Source of the DNA: Enoplosus armatus
Lineage: Eukaryota > Chordata > Actinopteri > Centrarchiformes > Enoplosidae
Assembly: GCF_043641665.1 (NCBI RefSeq)
Contig: NC_092196.1
Span: 17,771,692 to 17,835,691 of the forward strand
Length of the DNA: 64,000 bases
Reading direction: 5' to 3'
Both the position numbers and the translations under genes were made by a program. Every line of letters starts with the position of its first letter. The stretch's first letter is position 1. A model generated the notes under the pieces. It was given only the letters and a program-made list of their open reading frames with translations, did not search any database and had not been told where the DNA came from. This document shows positions 12,049 through 23,530 of this stretch, piece after piece.

Positions 12049-14372
12049 AAATGGTTGTTTTTCTCTGTGTAGCGTGTCCAAGTGGGCAGAGGGCAGTGGG
12101 AGACATGTGCCAACCGTGAGTACATTTTAAATTTGGTTTAAAGTATAAGTTTGGCTTGTCAGGTGTGTGGTGTCTTACTGTGTATTACTGTGTGTGTGTT
12201 GTACATGGTGATGTGAGGTTGGCTCCCCCATGTGGATTCAGTGTTAAACTCCATTAATATACTACGGGACGGCCCTGAAATACAACTTTCATTGTGTTTA
12301 ACGGCTCTGTTTTGTCTTTCAGATGTGCGTTTGGATATGCTGGCTTCAACTGCAATGACTGTGAGTCACGACAAAGTTTGCAGCAGCAGTCAGAAGTGTT
12401 ATGTGCTGACCCATAAACAGCTAAATCTGTCTTTATGTGTGTGTTTACAGCGGCTCTGCTGGCAGTGGTGGTCATCTCCTGCGTACTCGGAGGAGTCCTT
12501 CTCATCCTTATCCTGGGTTTGCTCATATACTGCTGCTGGTGAGATCCCCACCTTAACCAGCATCAATGCTGACTTATTTTTACTCATTCTGCATATAATC
12601 AACTCATACAGTAGCTCTCTGGAAAGAAATGCATGTTTATATTCTGCATGTTGCAACTTTGACCCACATTAGTCCTGAAAGTATAGAGCTCTGGTTATTT
12701 GCAGGTCAAAAGACGTAAAACTAGAGTTACATTTTAGCTGAAAAGTGAATTTCTGAAGTAAAGTCTTGTTTAAGCATCATTTCAATGTCTATATTTCAAT
12801 GTTTAGTTTGGACCTGTTTCACATTGCAATATAATCACTGAAATGATGTTAAAACAGCAGCTATATGTAAGCTGGATGTCTAAAAATGTCTCTTATTGTC
12901 AACAAATTCCATGAAAAAGACCACAAAAAAAACACAATGTGTTAGTATCTTTCAGTACTTTCCACTCCAAAACACATTAGTTCCTACTGAAGACTTAAAT
13001 CTTTAAAAAAAGGGTCTCAAATATATAGATTAATTTTCAAAAAAGATCCAGTAGTTCCCTAAAACAGCTGTGAACTGTAGCTTTTAGAAGACATTACTTA
13101 AACAGGGGTAAATACGGCATGTGTTAAGCTGCAGATTAATACACATTCTTTGTTTTCCCTGTTGTCTGTACATCAGGAGGGGATGCTCAAAGAGCAAGCC
13201 AGACTACAACAGCAGTCCGTACTCATCAGGTGACGTGAACCAGCCCTGGCCCACTGGCATCACCCCCATCCCCCGCGCCTCCACCAACTGGGAAGCAACT
13301 CCTCCCATGGAGATGACAGAGGGGGGCAGCACTCGTGTCCTGGTGGACAAAAAGCATCAAACCAACGGACTGGTGAGTTATGACGTTTTCCTCCGTCGTC
13401 TGAATTGCTCACCACTGATCCTCAGACTCACAGTCTTGCATAGTGTCGATCGTCCACTAAATCAGCCTTTAGTTTGTTCAGTGTTGCCCCACCATCTTGT
13501 ATCTGCTGATTAACCTTAAACTCACCCAGCCAGCATGGATTTGGTCATTTGCAGGTGAAAAATACATCTAGGTGAAGGTTAAAATCTGGCTACATTAGGT
13601 TGAAACGTGAAAGTTTTCAATATAAACTGTTGCTTTTCTACCACAATTAGCTTAGTTTTAACCCGAAACACCTGGATGTTATTTGACCTGCAAATCAACA
13701 AATCAACAACCGCCTTGTATCATTTCACATACTCGATTAGATGCTTTAATGAAATGTTTCCAGTGCACACCAGTATGTGTAACCCAATCATTCAGAATGT
13801 ATTTATAGTGCTAGCACGTAGCTCCCTCCCATGCTCCCTGCTTTGCCTGACTCCCAGTGTGTTGCTTTAGGGGTTTCAGCCGAAGCAGAAAGGATGGAAA
13901 AAGGTAAGGTTGCTTTTAGATTCTGATTTGCCTCGATGCCCCCCCCCGCCCTGTGGTTTAGAGTCATGGTGGCAGGTTTTCTGGGTGATGGGAAGCTTCG
14001 TGAGAGATCTCTGATTGTTGTGGAGAGACGTGTGCTTTCATCTACCTGCTAAATCTAGTGAGTGACAGTTCAGAGACGCTCAGCTGATACTAGTTGGGGA
14101 GTAGTCATGAATAGTTTTCAATGCACATTGGTGACTGCGGTTACTTTTGTACGTGTGCTTAGCTTTTGTGGGTATTTGTGTGTGAATGTGTGAAATCCCT
14201 ACACCTGACACTAATACTTTGACTGCTTCCACTGACATTTCAGTCGGGATCATACGATCTCAACCCAGACGCAATGAAGACCTTCAAAGGTAAAAACCCG
14301 TCCCGGTACTCCTATCTGGTTCAAGGCCACGAGAACCCCTACTTCTTACCCGGAGACGGGACGAAAAACTGA
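7592..14372 (+). CDS. muc13: Transmembrane mucin, mucin-13-like (5' exon missing)
   Basis: The gene encodes a single-pass epithelial surface mucin. Visible coding exons, all with AG/GT borders and compatible phases, are 7592-9076, 9928-10119, 10476-10574, 10665-10774, 10873-10931, 11029-11168, 11268-11402, 12073-12115, 12323-12360, 12451-12538, 13177-13372, 13871-13903 and 14244-14372. They join to 2747 nt, 914 residues plus TGA. Order of parts: Thr/Ser/Pro-rich region with tandem repeats, EGF-like, SEA over three exons, EGF-like, a short four-Cys module, a membrane helix of about 24 residues, and a tail of about 120 residues. This Ser/Thr-EGF-SEA-EGF-EGF-TM-tail order is that of MUC13, whose known role is apical glycocalyx and signalling in gut epithelium. 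The signal peptide exon was not found. A related membrane mucin (MUC3/12/17 type) is the alternative, but the EGF before SEA favours MUC13. Confidence 0.85.
8101..8694 (+). repeat. Coding minisatellite, 18 x 33 bp (11-residue mucin repeat)
   Basis: Eighteen units of exactly 33 bp run without a gap. Seventeen carry the core ITGN[H/Q/R]TTTSTP (last unit ends TSTITP) and the first is a variant starting VTSN. Each unit has one N-X-T sequon (NHT, NQT or NRT) plus five or six Ser/Thr. His/Gln switches come from CAC/CAG and other differences are mostly silent third-base changes, which points to recent unit duplication and purifying selection on the peptide. Copy number is probably polymorphic. Confidence 0.97.
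9130..9400 (+). repeat. GCTAAC-rich dispersed repeat, copy 2 (muc13 intron)
   Basis: Contains GCTAACATTTGCTAACTAGC, CTAAACACAAAGTACAGCCG, TGTTGGTGGCGCTAGATG and AAAAGTCAGGGGATCACC. It sits in the intron directly after the large mucin exon, in the same orientation as copy 1. Confidence 0.65.
9928..10119 (+). CDS. muc13: muc13 second Thr-rich mucin exon
   Basis: A 64-residue Thr/Ser/Pro exon (phase 1 in, phase 1 out) with runs such as TSTTTTTLPPTNIT. It follows a ttacag acceptor and ends before gtccgt. It has no 33-bp repeat and adds several N-X-T/S sequons. It links the long mucin domain to the first EGF module. Confidence 0.85.
10476..10574 (+). CDS. muc13: muc13 EGF-like exon 1
   Basis: A 99-nt phase 1-1 exon whose translation has six cysteines in EGF spacing (CPSVPCPLESVCLNGTC, then CQCLSG-type loop, then GRCAP). 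The acceptor is catcag before 10476 and the donor is gtaaga after 10574. A phase 1-1 border is the usual one for shuffled extracellular EGF modules. It lies directly before the SEA exons, as in mucin-13. Confidence 0.88.
10665..11168 (+). CDS. muc13: muc13 SEA domain (three exons)
   Basis: Exons 10665-10774, 10873-10931 and 11029-11168 join to about 103 residues. The first part (FPGQLHLTSLIF...) gives the first strand and helix of a SEA domain, the second (LGDALKNEPGYIRSDVVQLE) and third (PGSVQATVNNIFQ...) the middle strands, and the end leads into the next EGF exon. SEA domains of membrane mucins cleave themselves at G|S in a GSVVV-like site. Here the matching stretch reads GSVQA, so G-S is kept but the hydrophobic following residues are partly changed. 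Confidence 0.82.
11268..11402 (+). CDS. muc13: muc13 EGF-like exon 2
   Basis: A 135-nt phase 1-1 exon with six cysteines: NLCGQKPLPC, TTTCRN, GLAVCFCKEGY and TSC. The acceptor is ctcag before 11268 and the donor gtaata after 11402. It follows the SEA domain as in MUC13. Confidence 0.88.
12008..12046 (+). repeat. (TG)n microsatellite upstream of a small muc13 exon
   Basis: About 19 TG units end 25 nt before the acceptor AG (12071-12072) of the 43-nt exon, followed by a T-rich tract. UG repeats in pre-mRNA are the known binding site of TDP-43. Confidence 0.97.
12073..12360 (+). CDS. muc13: muc13 two small exons coding a four-Cys stalk module
   Basis: Two very small exons, 12073-12115 (43 nt) and 12323-12360 (38 nt), join to ACPSGQRAVGDMCQPC plus AFGYAGFNCND, a partial EGF-like module with four cysteines just outside the membrane. 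Neither exon is a multiple of three, but together they are 81 nt, so only joint skipping keeps the frame. A (TG)n tract ends 25 nt before the acceptor AG of the first. Confidence 0.8.
12451..12538 (+). CDS. muc13: muc13 transmembrane exon
   Basis: An 88-nt exon coding ALLAVVVISCVLGGVLLILI and then LGLLIYCC, one strong hydrophobic helix of about 24 residues. The cysteines at its cytoplasmic end, next to the basic stretch of the following exon (RGCSKSK), are possible palmitoylation sites. Acceptor tttacag and donor gtgaga are clear. Confidence 0.9.
13177..14372 (+). CDS. muc13: muc13 cytoplasmic tail exons
   Basis: Exons 13177-13372, 13871-13903 and 14244-14372 code a tail of about 118 residues. 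It starts with a basic stop-transfer stretch, holds several Tyr and Ser positions (PDYNSSPYSSGD, GSYDLNPDAM, SRYSYLVQGHENPYFLPG) and ends GTKN before TGA at 14370-14372. Tyrosines and prolines suggest signalling or adaptor contacts, which is inference. The 33-nt exon 13871-13903 is in frame (phase 0-0) and could be skipped without a frameshift. Confidence 0.82.
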
Positions 14373-15225
14373 AAAACATCAGGTCAGCATGTAGAAACGA
14401 GGGACATGGGATCAAAAAGAAGTCACTGATTTGAAACTCTGCGTCTGCGGGCACATTTCCTGAGCAGGAGCAGGTTATTTAAACCTTTTTGAATCACAAA
14501 GGACATTTATTAACTGGGAAACAGCCACCAAAGAGATTCATTCATATGAGCAAACAGTTGCAACAGTTTATGAAAAGTGAGGTTGTGTGCATCATGTCTG
14601 CTAAATGGTGCTGATTATAACCAGTAGATGTCGCTGTTGCTCACTATAATTCTGCTGTTTTTTTTAAAGGTACATTTGACTTTTTTTATGCTTTAAACAA
14701 ATCAGTCTGTAGTCTTTTAAAATTAAGCTTCTTACAATGCTAATTGCACTAAAGTGTGTGTTAAGTTTACCACCAGTTTTCCTCTGAAATCAAAGGTAAA
14801 TTGAATGTGGGCTTTCAGGGGCTACTAGATATTTTTCTTATGGGTACGATTATTTTTATGACAAATAAATCTTGTATGACTAAAGGGGCTGGTCCCTGGT
14901 TCTGGGTGTCTTTTAAAGGGATTTATATTGTAGTTATCTAAAGCTGAGTACTCTTGCAGAATGTGCCTGTTTGAATGGTCTGTGGGACAAATGGGAAACA
15001 TGCAAAGCTGGCGATGAAGCCTGTCTCCTGGATGTGCCAATTATCACTTGTCTACATTTCTTTTGAAAACTCTTATATGTATTTATCCCTGTGTGTCTGA
15101 GACAGAGCACTGTTTTATAAGTGTGTAAAGGTTTTGTAAGTAATGGAAGATCTTTTGGCAGAGGGTGTGTGTGTGTTGGTGTGTGTGTGTGTGTATGGAA
15201 ATAAATTAATTTAAACACAACAGTC
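14373..15225 (+). other. muc13: muc13 3' UTR with two polyadenylation signals
   Basis: The stretch after the TGA has no coding frame of note. AATAAA occurs at 14864-14869 and again at 15200-15205, the second right after a TG tract (15163-15194). Either could end the muc13 mRNA; transcript ends cannot be fixed from sequence alone. Confidence 0.55.
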
Positions 15226-17794
15226 TTGTTTGTCATCATTGGTGAATGTTGTTCTGCCCTACATAAGTGCTTAAATAGCTTTATCGGTCCATAATAATAA
15301 ACTTTCTTTTTGTTTCTGAGTCTTTTACAGCCTCTTAGTGTCACTAATCATCTATAAAACAGCATGTAGGAGAACATACTGCACGTCTTTGTGTTGGTTG
15401 TTTATGTTGTCTCTCATCAAATGTGGCGAAGGGAAAATAATTGGTTGATTTAGCAATTATTATTATTATTATTAATTTACAGCAGTGGGGTCTTTGGGAG
15501 CCTAAATAACGAGGAAGTAAAGTCAGTGTCAAAACATTAAGATGAATGGTTTCCTGTGGAGTTATTGACCTCTAGTCGCGCTATGGAGCTGTTTTTCAAT
15601 ATCTTGTGCACACACACACACAGGTGACGCAATACACCGTCCTACTAATGGTTTCACACTCTTCCATAGATCAACAGGTAACGTGTCAAGATACAATGCG
15701 CCAGTAAAGACGGGGGAAGACGACGGATAGCTAGTGAACATTTCAAATACTTTGAAAAGGATTCACACAATGTGTTTTGGTGTGTAACAGTAAATATAAA
15801 CAACTTTTGGCCCCTTTTAAATACCAGAAAAAGACTTGTGACTCTATGACAACATGTTGTCTCTGATACATTATTATCATTATTATTGTTATTTTTTCTT
15901 CTCTTCAGTTATACTTTAAAATAATTGAGTTGTGTTTTATTCACCTCTTCAGGATTGAGGACGTATCACATATTTCTTCATTTGTTTATGTATCTACCAA
16001 AATGTAATAAAACAGCAGCTGTTCTCATCTGCATAAGTTCAACATTTAATTTGTTGTATTACTTTGCAAACATCCCCATCCTCATTAAAACCAAATGACA
16101 TGTGAGATCACAGCAGCAGAAGGCTCTCGGGCCTGAATGAATGGCCACATGAATCACAGTGTTAATAAGATTATTCTTCACCCTGAGTGACAAAGTGTTT
16201 GAAGGCCTCAGACGTTTTCTGTTGCCGTTTGTGTAAAACTTGGCTGGCAGTGTGTCGCTGTGGCGTTACAGTCCGGGAGTCTGCTCCTCACCGGCTCTTA
16301 AAAGCTGGGATTTGGTTCGCTGGGAGGCTAAATCTGGCTTTGCCAGGCCTTAATCTTGGGCACTGGGTCACTGGAGGAACACACTGTGACTGGCATACAG
16401 CGGGTACAAATCAGATGCACATGTGGTGTGTTAATTTGTATTTGCATGTAAAGAGTAAACGTGTGAGTGTGTGTGTGTTTACTGTGTAGCATCCTGATCT
16501 GTAGCTTAATGTCAATGCCAGCTGCAGGGCTGGATTTTAACCCTCGTCTGTCTGAGAGTCAAATCAAACGGCCAGATCTTCACATGAAAGAGGCAACATG
16601 GTATTTGACTTGTGTTGGTTTTTTAATATGAAAGATCATTTTCTTTTAAAATATAACAAACCTGATTATATAGAACATTTTATTACATTATTATATTGAG
16701 AAGAATACAAACTCTCATGTTCTGATGTAATAATATAATTTTTTTTTTTTTCATCACTCTGTTTTTAGCAGCAGTTGATATTTGCTGGTGTTTGGACAAC
16801 TGGACTGAAGCTCACTTGTGTTCGCACCAACATGGAGTCATGGAGCAGCTGATATTTTAATGATAAGATAGATTAGATAAACTGCGCTTCGTGCTGTCGG
16901 GGATGGAATTGATCTTCATTAAGATCTCTGGCTTTGGGACAAAACTGCTGAAAGGTCTCAAAGCGGAAGATAAATATGTGAAGAAAACCTTTTATCTTTT
17001 GCTGATTTCCCTCTTTAAGTTTGAGTGGACCTCAGAAGCAGCTGTTCTAACCTTCGACCTCTCTCTGGCCTCCCAGTGTGACATGAAACAAGATAAAAAC
17101 AAAGCAGGATTTCCCCATTAACTTGAGCTGTACTGTACTTGATTTTCTACTCTTTCTGTAATGAACTCGTCTCTCTGTCAGCCGAGGCGGCGGCTCTAAT
17201 CTGTGCAGGAATGCATCCTATTTTGCACCATTAGGCTGCCAACCGCCGACTGCTGGCTCCGTCTGCTGCAGCACATCCCATCAGCCCGCAGGCTCAGCTG
17301 ACTGATCGATAGACCACTTAGCGGCCGTGAGCTACACATCCCAGTCATTTGACCTGCCGGAGCGGTGGGAATGGGCACGCAATCCAATAAGCATCGAGCC
17401 ACTGAGACAAAAGAGCTGGACCGCCAACTCGAGGAACTTCCTCGTCCCCGAGAGGCTGTTCTCATGTCGGGATGCAGATCCAGTACTCTGCAGATCCGGA
17501 CAGTTTCAACTACAGTCACACACTTTAAAGATGTGTTAAAGATGTGGTTCCTCATGGATTCTCTCCCGTCTTAATAAAAGTGTCCACTGAAGACATCTGA
17601 AATAGTTCCACAAACCAATTCTTCATAACAAGAACATGAAAATATAGAGACATACAGTTTACTTCACTCTTGAGTTGGTATGTTTTGGGTTAAAGTCAGT
17701 TAATCAGTTAGCACATTTATTTATTAGTATAATGTGAAAGTGACAAACACCCCAACTCTGCAGTTCTGTCCGCTCGAGAGAACTTTTTAACATC

Positions 17795-18030
17795 TTTAAA
17801 GCTCATAGTTTTGGTTACTTGGAGGTTTGCTTCAGTCTCGACGCTCTCATCGCCCCTTCATCTCCAGCAGCAGCTGTTCTCCGTAATAAAGCCCTGATGA
17901 ACTCGCGGTACGCTACCTGCTCAGCACTAAACGGCAGACAAACAAAGTTAGCGACCAGTTGGTGAAGAAAGCCAGATATTTTTCTCAGGAGTTGGTTGAA
18001 ATGAATGCTGATGTTGCTCTGAGTCTGTTG
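17795..18030 (+). repeat. Second dispersed repeat family, copy 2
   Basis: Shares with copy 1 the order TACGCTACCTGCTCAGCAC, GGCAGACAAACAAAGTTAGC and GACCAGTTGGTG. It also has CCAGATATTTTTCTCAGGAG, absent from copy 1, so copy 1 is partly deleted. It is non-coding. Confidence 0.5.
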
Positions 18031-19799
18031 GATGTGTCAATAAACACAATTTAAATTGTTTTCCAACACTTTGTGTGCACACAGTTCTGCTGCAACCAAA
18101 CAGCCAAAAACACTATTTAAACAGTTTTAAACATTCGGATAGATTTTACAGATTACAGTGAACTCATTAGATTCTTAAAAATTAATTGTAACAAAACTTT
18201 AAATTCACCCAGTTGAATTTCAAGTTGATATTTTGGAGGAACGTGGTTTTCACATATATTCATTCATCATCAGTGAATCTGTCTAATCCTCCCTGAAAGC
18301 AGGAGTTCAACAACTACTCGTAACGTTAAATTTAATGATCCGAATTTATTTAAAGTTCTTAAAAATGACAGAGATGCAGTCTGAGGACGTAACTTGTGTT
18401 GCGTGCTGTTTATTTGTGAGACGATGCGACCAACAGACTGCAGCATCAGAAGCAAAGATAAGAGACGTCTTTACTGCAGCAGATGGAGACGATAGTTTGC
18501 AAAACATTTAAGTTTACAATCCACGATTGCCAACAAAACAATCTAATAAATTCAAAGGAAGCCGAAGCCACCTGCTCCACTAGTTTACTGCCTTGAATGA
18601 GTGGAAATACGCCTCTGTTGTCCTTCTGCCTTTCTCCTCCTCGGCTTTCTCTCCCTCCCGTCTTCTGTTTCTATTAAGTCACAGAGAAGGCTGTAATTCA
18701 ATTTCCCTAATGCCGCTCTGCAGCAGCCAGTGAAGTACATACAATTATGAAACGCTTCCCAGCAACTTTATACATCTCAACTAACACCTGCCAACAAAAA
18801 AAAAAACCCTCCAGAGTCCTCCACAGGCCTTACACCTCCCTGATAGGGTTATAACAGGAGACGTAATGGAGGGTAAAACCATTTAAACTCGGCTTACCAA
18901 TCATTTTTATTTGCAACAGAACAGTTTAATTAATTATTTAGACTGATATGAATCCTCCATACACATAAATAAATGAAGTAAATTCCAACTGGACATTTAA
19001 AGTGTTTTTTCTGGAGGAGCAAGATGCTCAGACTGAAGCAGCCACGTCGTTTGTTGTCATTTTGAGCCTCAAACCATCTTCTGACCCTGGGGGGGGGGGG
19101 GGGTGGACTTCAGCTTGTTTCTGATCAAAGTGGCTCTGCAACCGGATTGGCTACAACCTGATTTGTTATCCTCCCATCTCCCCCATCATTACCTCAGAGA
19201 GGTGGAGAGGAGGGAGCGGTCCGAGGCCTCGGACGAGTCTGAGTGCCAGCAGATAATGCGGTGAAGGCCAGACAGACGATCGTATCGATGACTGAGCGAA
19301 TGGTGAGAAAGTGGAGGCGCCAGGCGGACGTTAGTCTGAGAGGACATTAAGCCTCGTGCTTCCAGACCGACCTGATGAAAGGGAGAACAGTAAATACGAT
19401 TGCAGTCGATATCGGAGAGGTGAGGCCTTCCTGACCCCTGAAGAATCCACAAATACGGTGGTGGACAAAATAGCAGGAACACCTTACAGTCAAATCTAAC
19501 ATTAGAAACGTTCTTGTTTTCATGTGTTGTTTGTTGTTTTGCTCAGTCTGCCCCTCTGTCTCACCCCCCCTGAGCCCCCTGCATTTCTACAGTATGAAGC
19601 TTTGCTGTCATTGCCATTCCCACCTGTCCACCAGATGCCCTCAGGTCTTCCCACCTGTCCCAGTCACCTGACTTCCACATCCATCTGCTCACCTGTGTCA
19701 CATTCTCCCATCATCCTGTCCATATATATATATATACACCAGATCATCAGTGTTGAACCTGAACCTGAGTCTGTTTCTGCCCCATTTATGGATTCTTAC

Positions 19800-20010
19800 T
19801 TCTGACTTCTGTTTGGACTTGCCCCCTCGCCTGTAAGCCTATATGTTTCTTCATTTTTCTATTAAAAAAACTGAACCGCTCCCGCCTGCATTCAGGTTCA
19901 CCTGTGCTGCTTCCTGTCTTTCAACCTGCCATCCTGCGTCTGAACTGTGAGCCTGTTTGATTCAGTGTATTTGGGTTTTCCTCCCTTGTTGTTGACTAGT
20001 ACCTTGAACT
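19800..20010 (+). repeat. Possible retroelement 3' tail
   Basis: CT-rich text with TTCTATTAAAAAAACTGAAC, CGCTCCCGCCTGCATTCAGG and CACCTGTGCTGCTTCCTGTC resembles fish retroelement tails. A related text occurs at 30010-30300 (CAGTAAACACTGCTTTAACC, CACCTGTTCCTC). The class is uncertain. Confidence 0.3.
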
Positions 20011-22789
20011 GAAGCATCCCAGGCTCACTGGCTGCACAGCGACCTGCATGCTAATATTTTGTTCTATTTATTTATGCGGATGTGTTTGTGCTTCATGTCT
20101 GAGCAGGAGAGTCATGCAGCTCTTGGTGGGAGGAGATGTGGCGCAGAACTGAGTCACGCTCAATTTAGGGTTCATTTTTTATAAGAATAATATAAGTCAA
20201 ATACCAGGAGCAGGATTTCACTGCTTTTAGCTTTTGGTTCCTACATAAAGCCATGAATTGTCCTTGGTTAAACAATGCAAGATAAATCTGCAGAGACAAA
20301 CTCAGAATTGTTATTTGAGATGACACGATTGTGTGCATCACAGCTGTTAAATTGTATTTTAATTTGTACAAATCATCCCTAAAATACTGCAGACAGATAC
20401 GTCCCTTAATGCAATGTCTTCTCGGACAGTCGTTGTAACACGTAACGAGAGAGCAGGTAGAGACTTTAACTGTCCTGTTTGTGCAGAACGTGGCTGCTGA
20501 TGCACTAATTGAAGGTCACTGTGATTAAATCCACTGGCGATAGTACGGCTTCTCTAACAAGCAGGAGAAAATATATCCTCTGAAAGGCTATTATCTTTTT
20601 ATCTGTCCTATAAACTATAATGTGCGCTTGTATTTTTGGCTCACCGGCTGGATTTCAGCATTTTGCCCGCCATGAGAAAATTGTTGGGCACATTTTGCTT
20701 ATTGCACTTTCTATAGAGAATAAAATGGTTTATGCTCCATTGAATGAAGAGCCGTATCACAGAGTGAGTTTATACCTATGGAAACGATTCATTATCTAAG
20801 GTATGTGTTCTTTTATCGGAGTTCAGCTCTGTCCTTTTTTCAGAAATGAGTGTTGCAGCATTACGTTTTTACATTTCAATCATTTCTGCTGACAGGAAGA
20901 AGAGATGCCAGAGGGACTGACGTGAAACACGGGTAATGAGGCTACGGGCCACGTCTGATGTCTACTGCATTGCTTTTATAAAACCTTGGCTTCATCATTT
21001 TGTGGTACAACACATCTGCACTCAGCACAAGAATAATGGCTCCAGCATGTGCTCTATTATCTGAGTTAGCTCGGTCCATGTGGTCCCCCTGGAGCTGACT
21101 GAACACACACACACACACACACACAGACCCAGTTTATGACCTATTTGTGGGGTCGGAAGACAGCTTGGACCTCCTGCTCCACCCCTCACAGTGGACATCA
21201 GGCTGGCCTCTCCTGCTCCCCGGAGGAGGAGGTTAGCAGATGCCTCTGAATCAATTTGGCCAAAGACCCATAACGACCACTGCTGTAATTAATGGGGATG
21301 TTTGGACGTAGATACTCGCTCTGTCCAGCTGACATACAGAGAGCACTGCTGTCACTGCACTGCCAAGACTGTGGCAGCTCAGGACTCAAAGGTCTTTTAT
21401 TTATTGATAAGTTTATCTTACGGGGACAGTGTATAATAATCAGCATGTCAATCTAAGGGTCCACATTTCGCCTGAAGAACCTGGAATACATGAAAAAATA
21501 ATAAGTAAGAAAATCAATTTATGTTTTAATGAGCAGTGAAATTCTAGCTTCCAATGACAGAAATGCAGCATGTGACACCTCCAGCTGGTGATCATCAATA
21601 AGAACATCACTCGTTTAAACAAAATAATCAATAATGAAAATAGAAAAATATTTACTTAATATACACAAATGCTTTTCCATGAATTCATGTCAGCCGAAAA
21701 TAAATAGTATTTTGCACAGAGTAACTGAGATTAGATGGCTCTGCCTCTGAATGTGACTCATAAATAAAAACATCTACACAAGTAGCTCAGAGCAAATTAA
21801 CTTCTAGCATTAAATGTTTTCTTGCACTCTGTTTTTAAACAAAATTAAGTTAATGTTAATGACAATATTCATAGTTCCAGGGCACAATGATGTAACCCGC
21901 TACCTAAGAAATAACAAATACTGTTTCCTGCCGCCAACACCTGACCGGTTTGGGACGCTGACTTTCTTATTTTAGCTTTTGATGTGGATCGCCTTTGAAT
22001 TTGAACTGAATCTCGTGTTCAGGGCATGTTTGTGTGTGCAGCTCACTTCTTTGTATCTGAGGTCCTTGGCAGTCTGGACACGGAGAAGAAGAACAGGGAG
22101 GGGGACCCAGGCACAAAGACAGACTGAAAACGCCCACAATTATCATGTAAAAGAAGGGCTGGGGTTGTGTGTGTGTGTGTGTGTGTGTAGGGGGGGTTAA
22201 CCCATCATTAAGATGCTGTGTGTCCACTGCATGAGCTACATGCGGGCAGACAAAGAGCGAGCAGCCGCTCTGGAGCTGGAGGTGGGCTGCAACCACCTCA
22301 GCTTCAGTCCTGCCAGGCTCCGAGAGGAGGGGGGGAGGGGAACTCTCTATCAGACGCAGCCTATCGGATCCAACCAGCTGCCACAACATGTTACAGTGGA
22401 ATCAAGCCAAAATCAAAGGGTGAAAGACGAGAGAAGATATGGCTCTGTAACAGCAGTGACCACAGCTGCAGTGTCTTATAGAACCAGTTTGTGCCTCTGT
22501 TATCGTGACTAAAAGCTAAAAGCTGAACCCCTGCAGATCTTTGAAAAACCAAACCAGTCCAACTTTAAAAAATAATGATAATCTGCTACAAGATGAAGAT
22601 TTTAAACCCATTTTCCAAGTTGCAACTCTGTTCCAGCCAGAAGGAGCACATCTGCTTTAAAGTTTTATGTATAACTACAGTAGCTATTATTTTTTAATAC
22701 TAAAGCAGTATTAATATATTTGGCCACATGGGGGCAGCAGAACAAGCTTTAAACATAACACTTATCTATTATCGCCTTATAAAGTTGAT

Positions 22790-23070
22790 ATAGCAAAGGG
22801 GTTAGCAAACAGTTGCCTATTTACTTATCGTACAGACACGGAGCAACGTTAGCATTCATCAGGAGTCGTGTTTGTGGCCGCCTGATGGATGTAGCTCTGT
22901 TTGTAGCTCTGTTTTGGTCTCCACCATCCCCTGAGAAGTAATATCAGTCTATTTAGCAGCTAAATGCAAACAGGACCAGCTAACTTTCACTTGCTAACTA
23001 GTAAGTAATTAAATCGATGAACAAAAACAGTTAGCTAAAAGACGCTAAAACACTCAGTACAGTTGTTGTT
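22790..23070 (-). repeat. Second dispersed repeat family, copy 3 (reversed)
   Basis: GTTAGCTAAAAGACGCTAAA at about 23030 is the reverse complement of the stretch at 7150-7170 in copy 1. The rest (TTTAGCAGCTAAATGC, CTTGCTAACTAG) is more diverged. It lies about 0.45 kb left of the candidate mpp3 promoter. Confidence 0.45.
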
Positions 23071-23530
23071 TAACTGTGTTGCATTATGCAGAGAGGTGTT
23101 TATTGTTATTTACACTACCCTCACTGATATAAAGAGGGTGGACAAAATAAAACACATATGAATAAAACATTTAACTACAAACCATCATAAAGTCGAATCT
23201 ACGGCTCTCTGAAACAGATTCAGCCAAAACTGAATTTACTGCAGGGCCGTTGTATTTGACTGTATTAACTTTAACTAGGAGTAGCGTTACCTAATGAATG
23301 CTTTTTAATTCAAAATAATGCCTTTTTATTTTTTGTGTCGTACTAAACTAGCAAGGAGATACATCAAATCTGGCTGCCGTCTTGGAAAACCAATAAGAAA
23401 ATCTCCTATCGTGCAGCAGACAGAGTCTTTTTGAAAGCTGCTGTAAGTGATGTTAAAAAAAACAGCTTAACTTAACTCTGTGAAATGCAAAATCTCAGCC
23501 CTTCTGAAGAGCTCTTCATCCAGTGATGCT

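Larger units (their letters stand above)
15226..23530. other. Intergenic region between muc13 and mpp3, non-coding
   Basis: No exon of a recognised protein was found on either strand. Contents seen: an ATT microsatellite near 15457-15476, a G15 run at 19089-19103, CA/TG tracts near 21103-21126 and 22166-22189, repeat-family copies at 17795-18030 and 22790-23070, and an old retroelement-like tail near 19800-20010. Repeat-free balanced-composition blocks (17170-17560, 18650-18790, 20620-20790) may be conserved non-coding elements. Confidence 0.6.

Noticed and set aside
12232..12672. 146-codon plus-strand frame over the muc13 small exons
   Set aside because: It reads through introns and covers the membrane exon in the wrong frame. 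The spliced reading frame gives the EGF-like module and helix instead.
14290..14372. GT at 14290 (TTCAAAG|gtaaaa) as the true donor of the last muc13 tail exon
   Set aside because: The frame continues with a sensible Tyr-rich tail and a stop, and no following exon was found, so it is taken as an unused cryptic donor.
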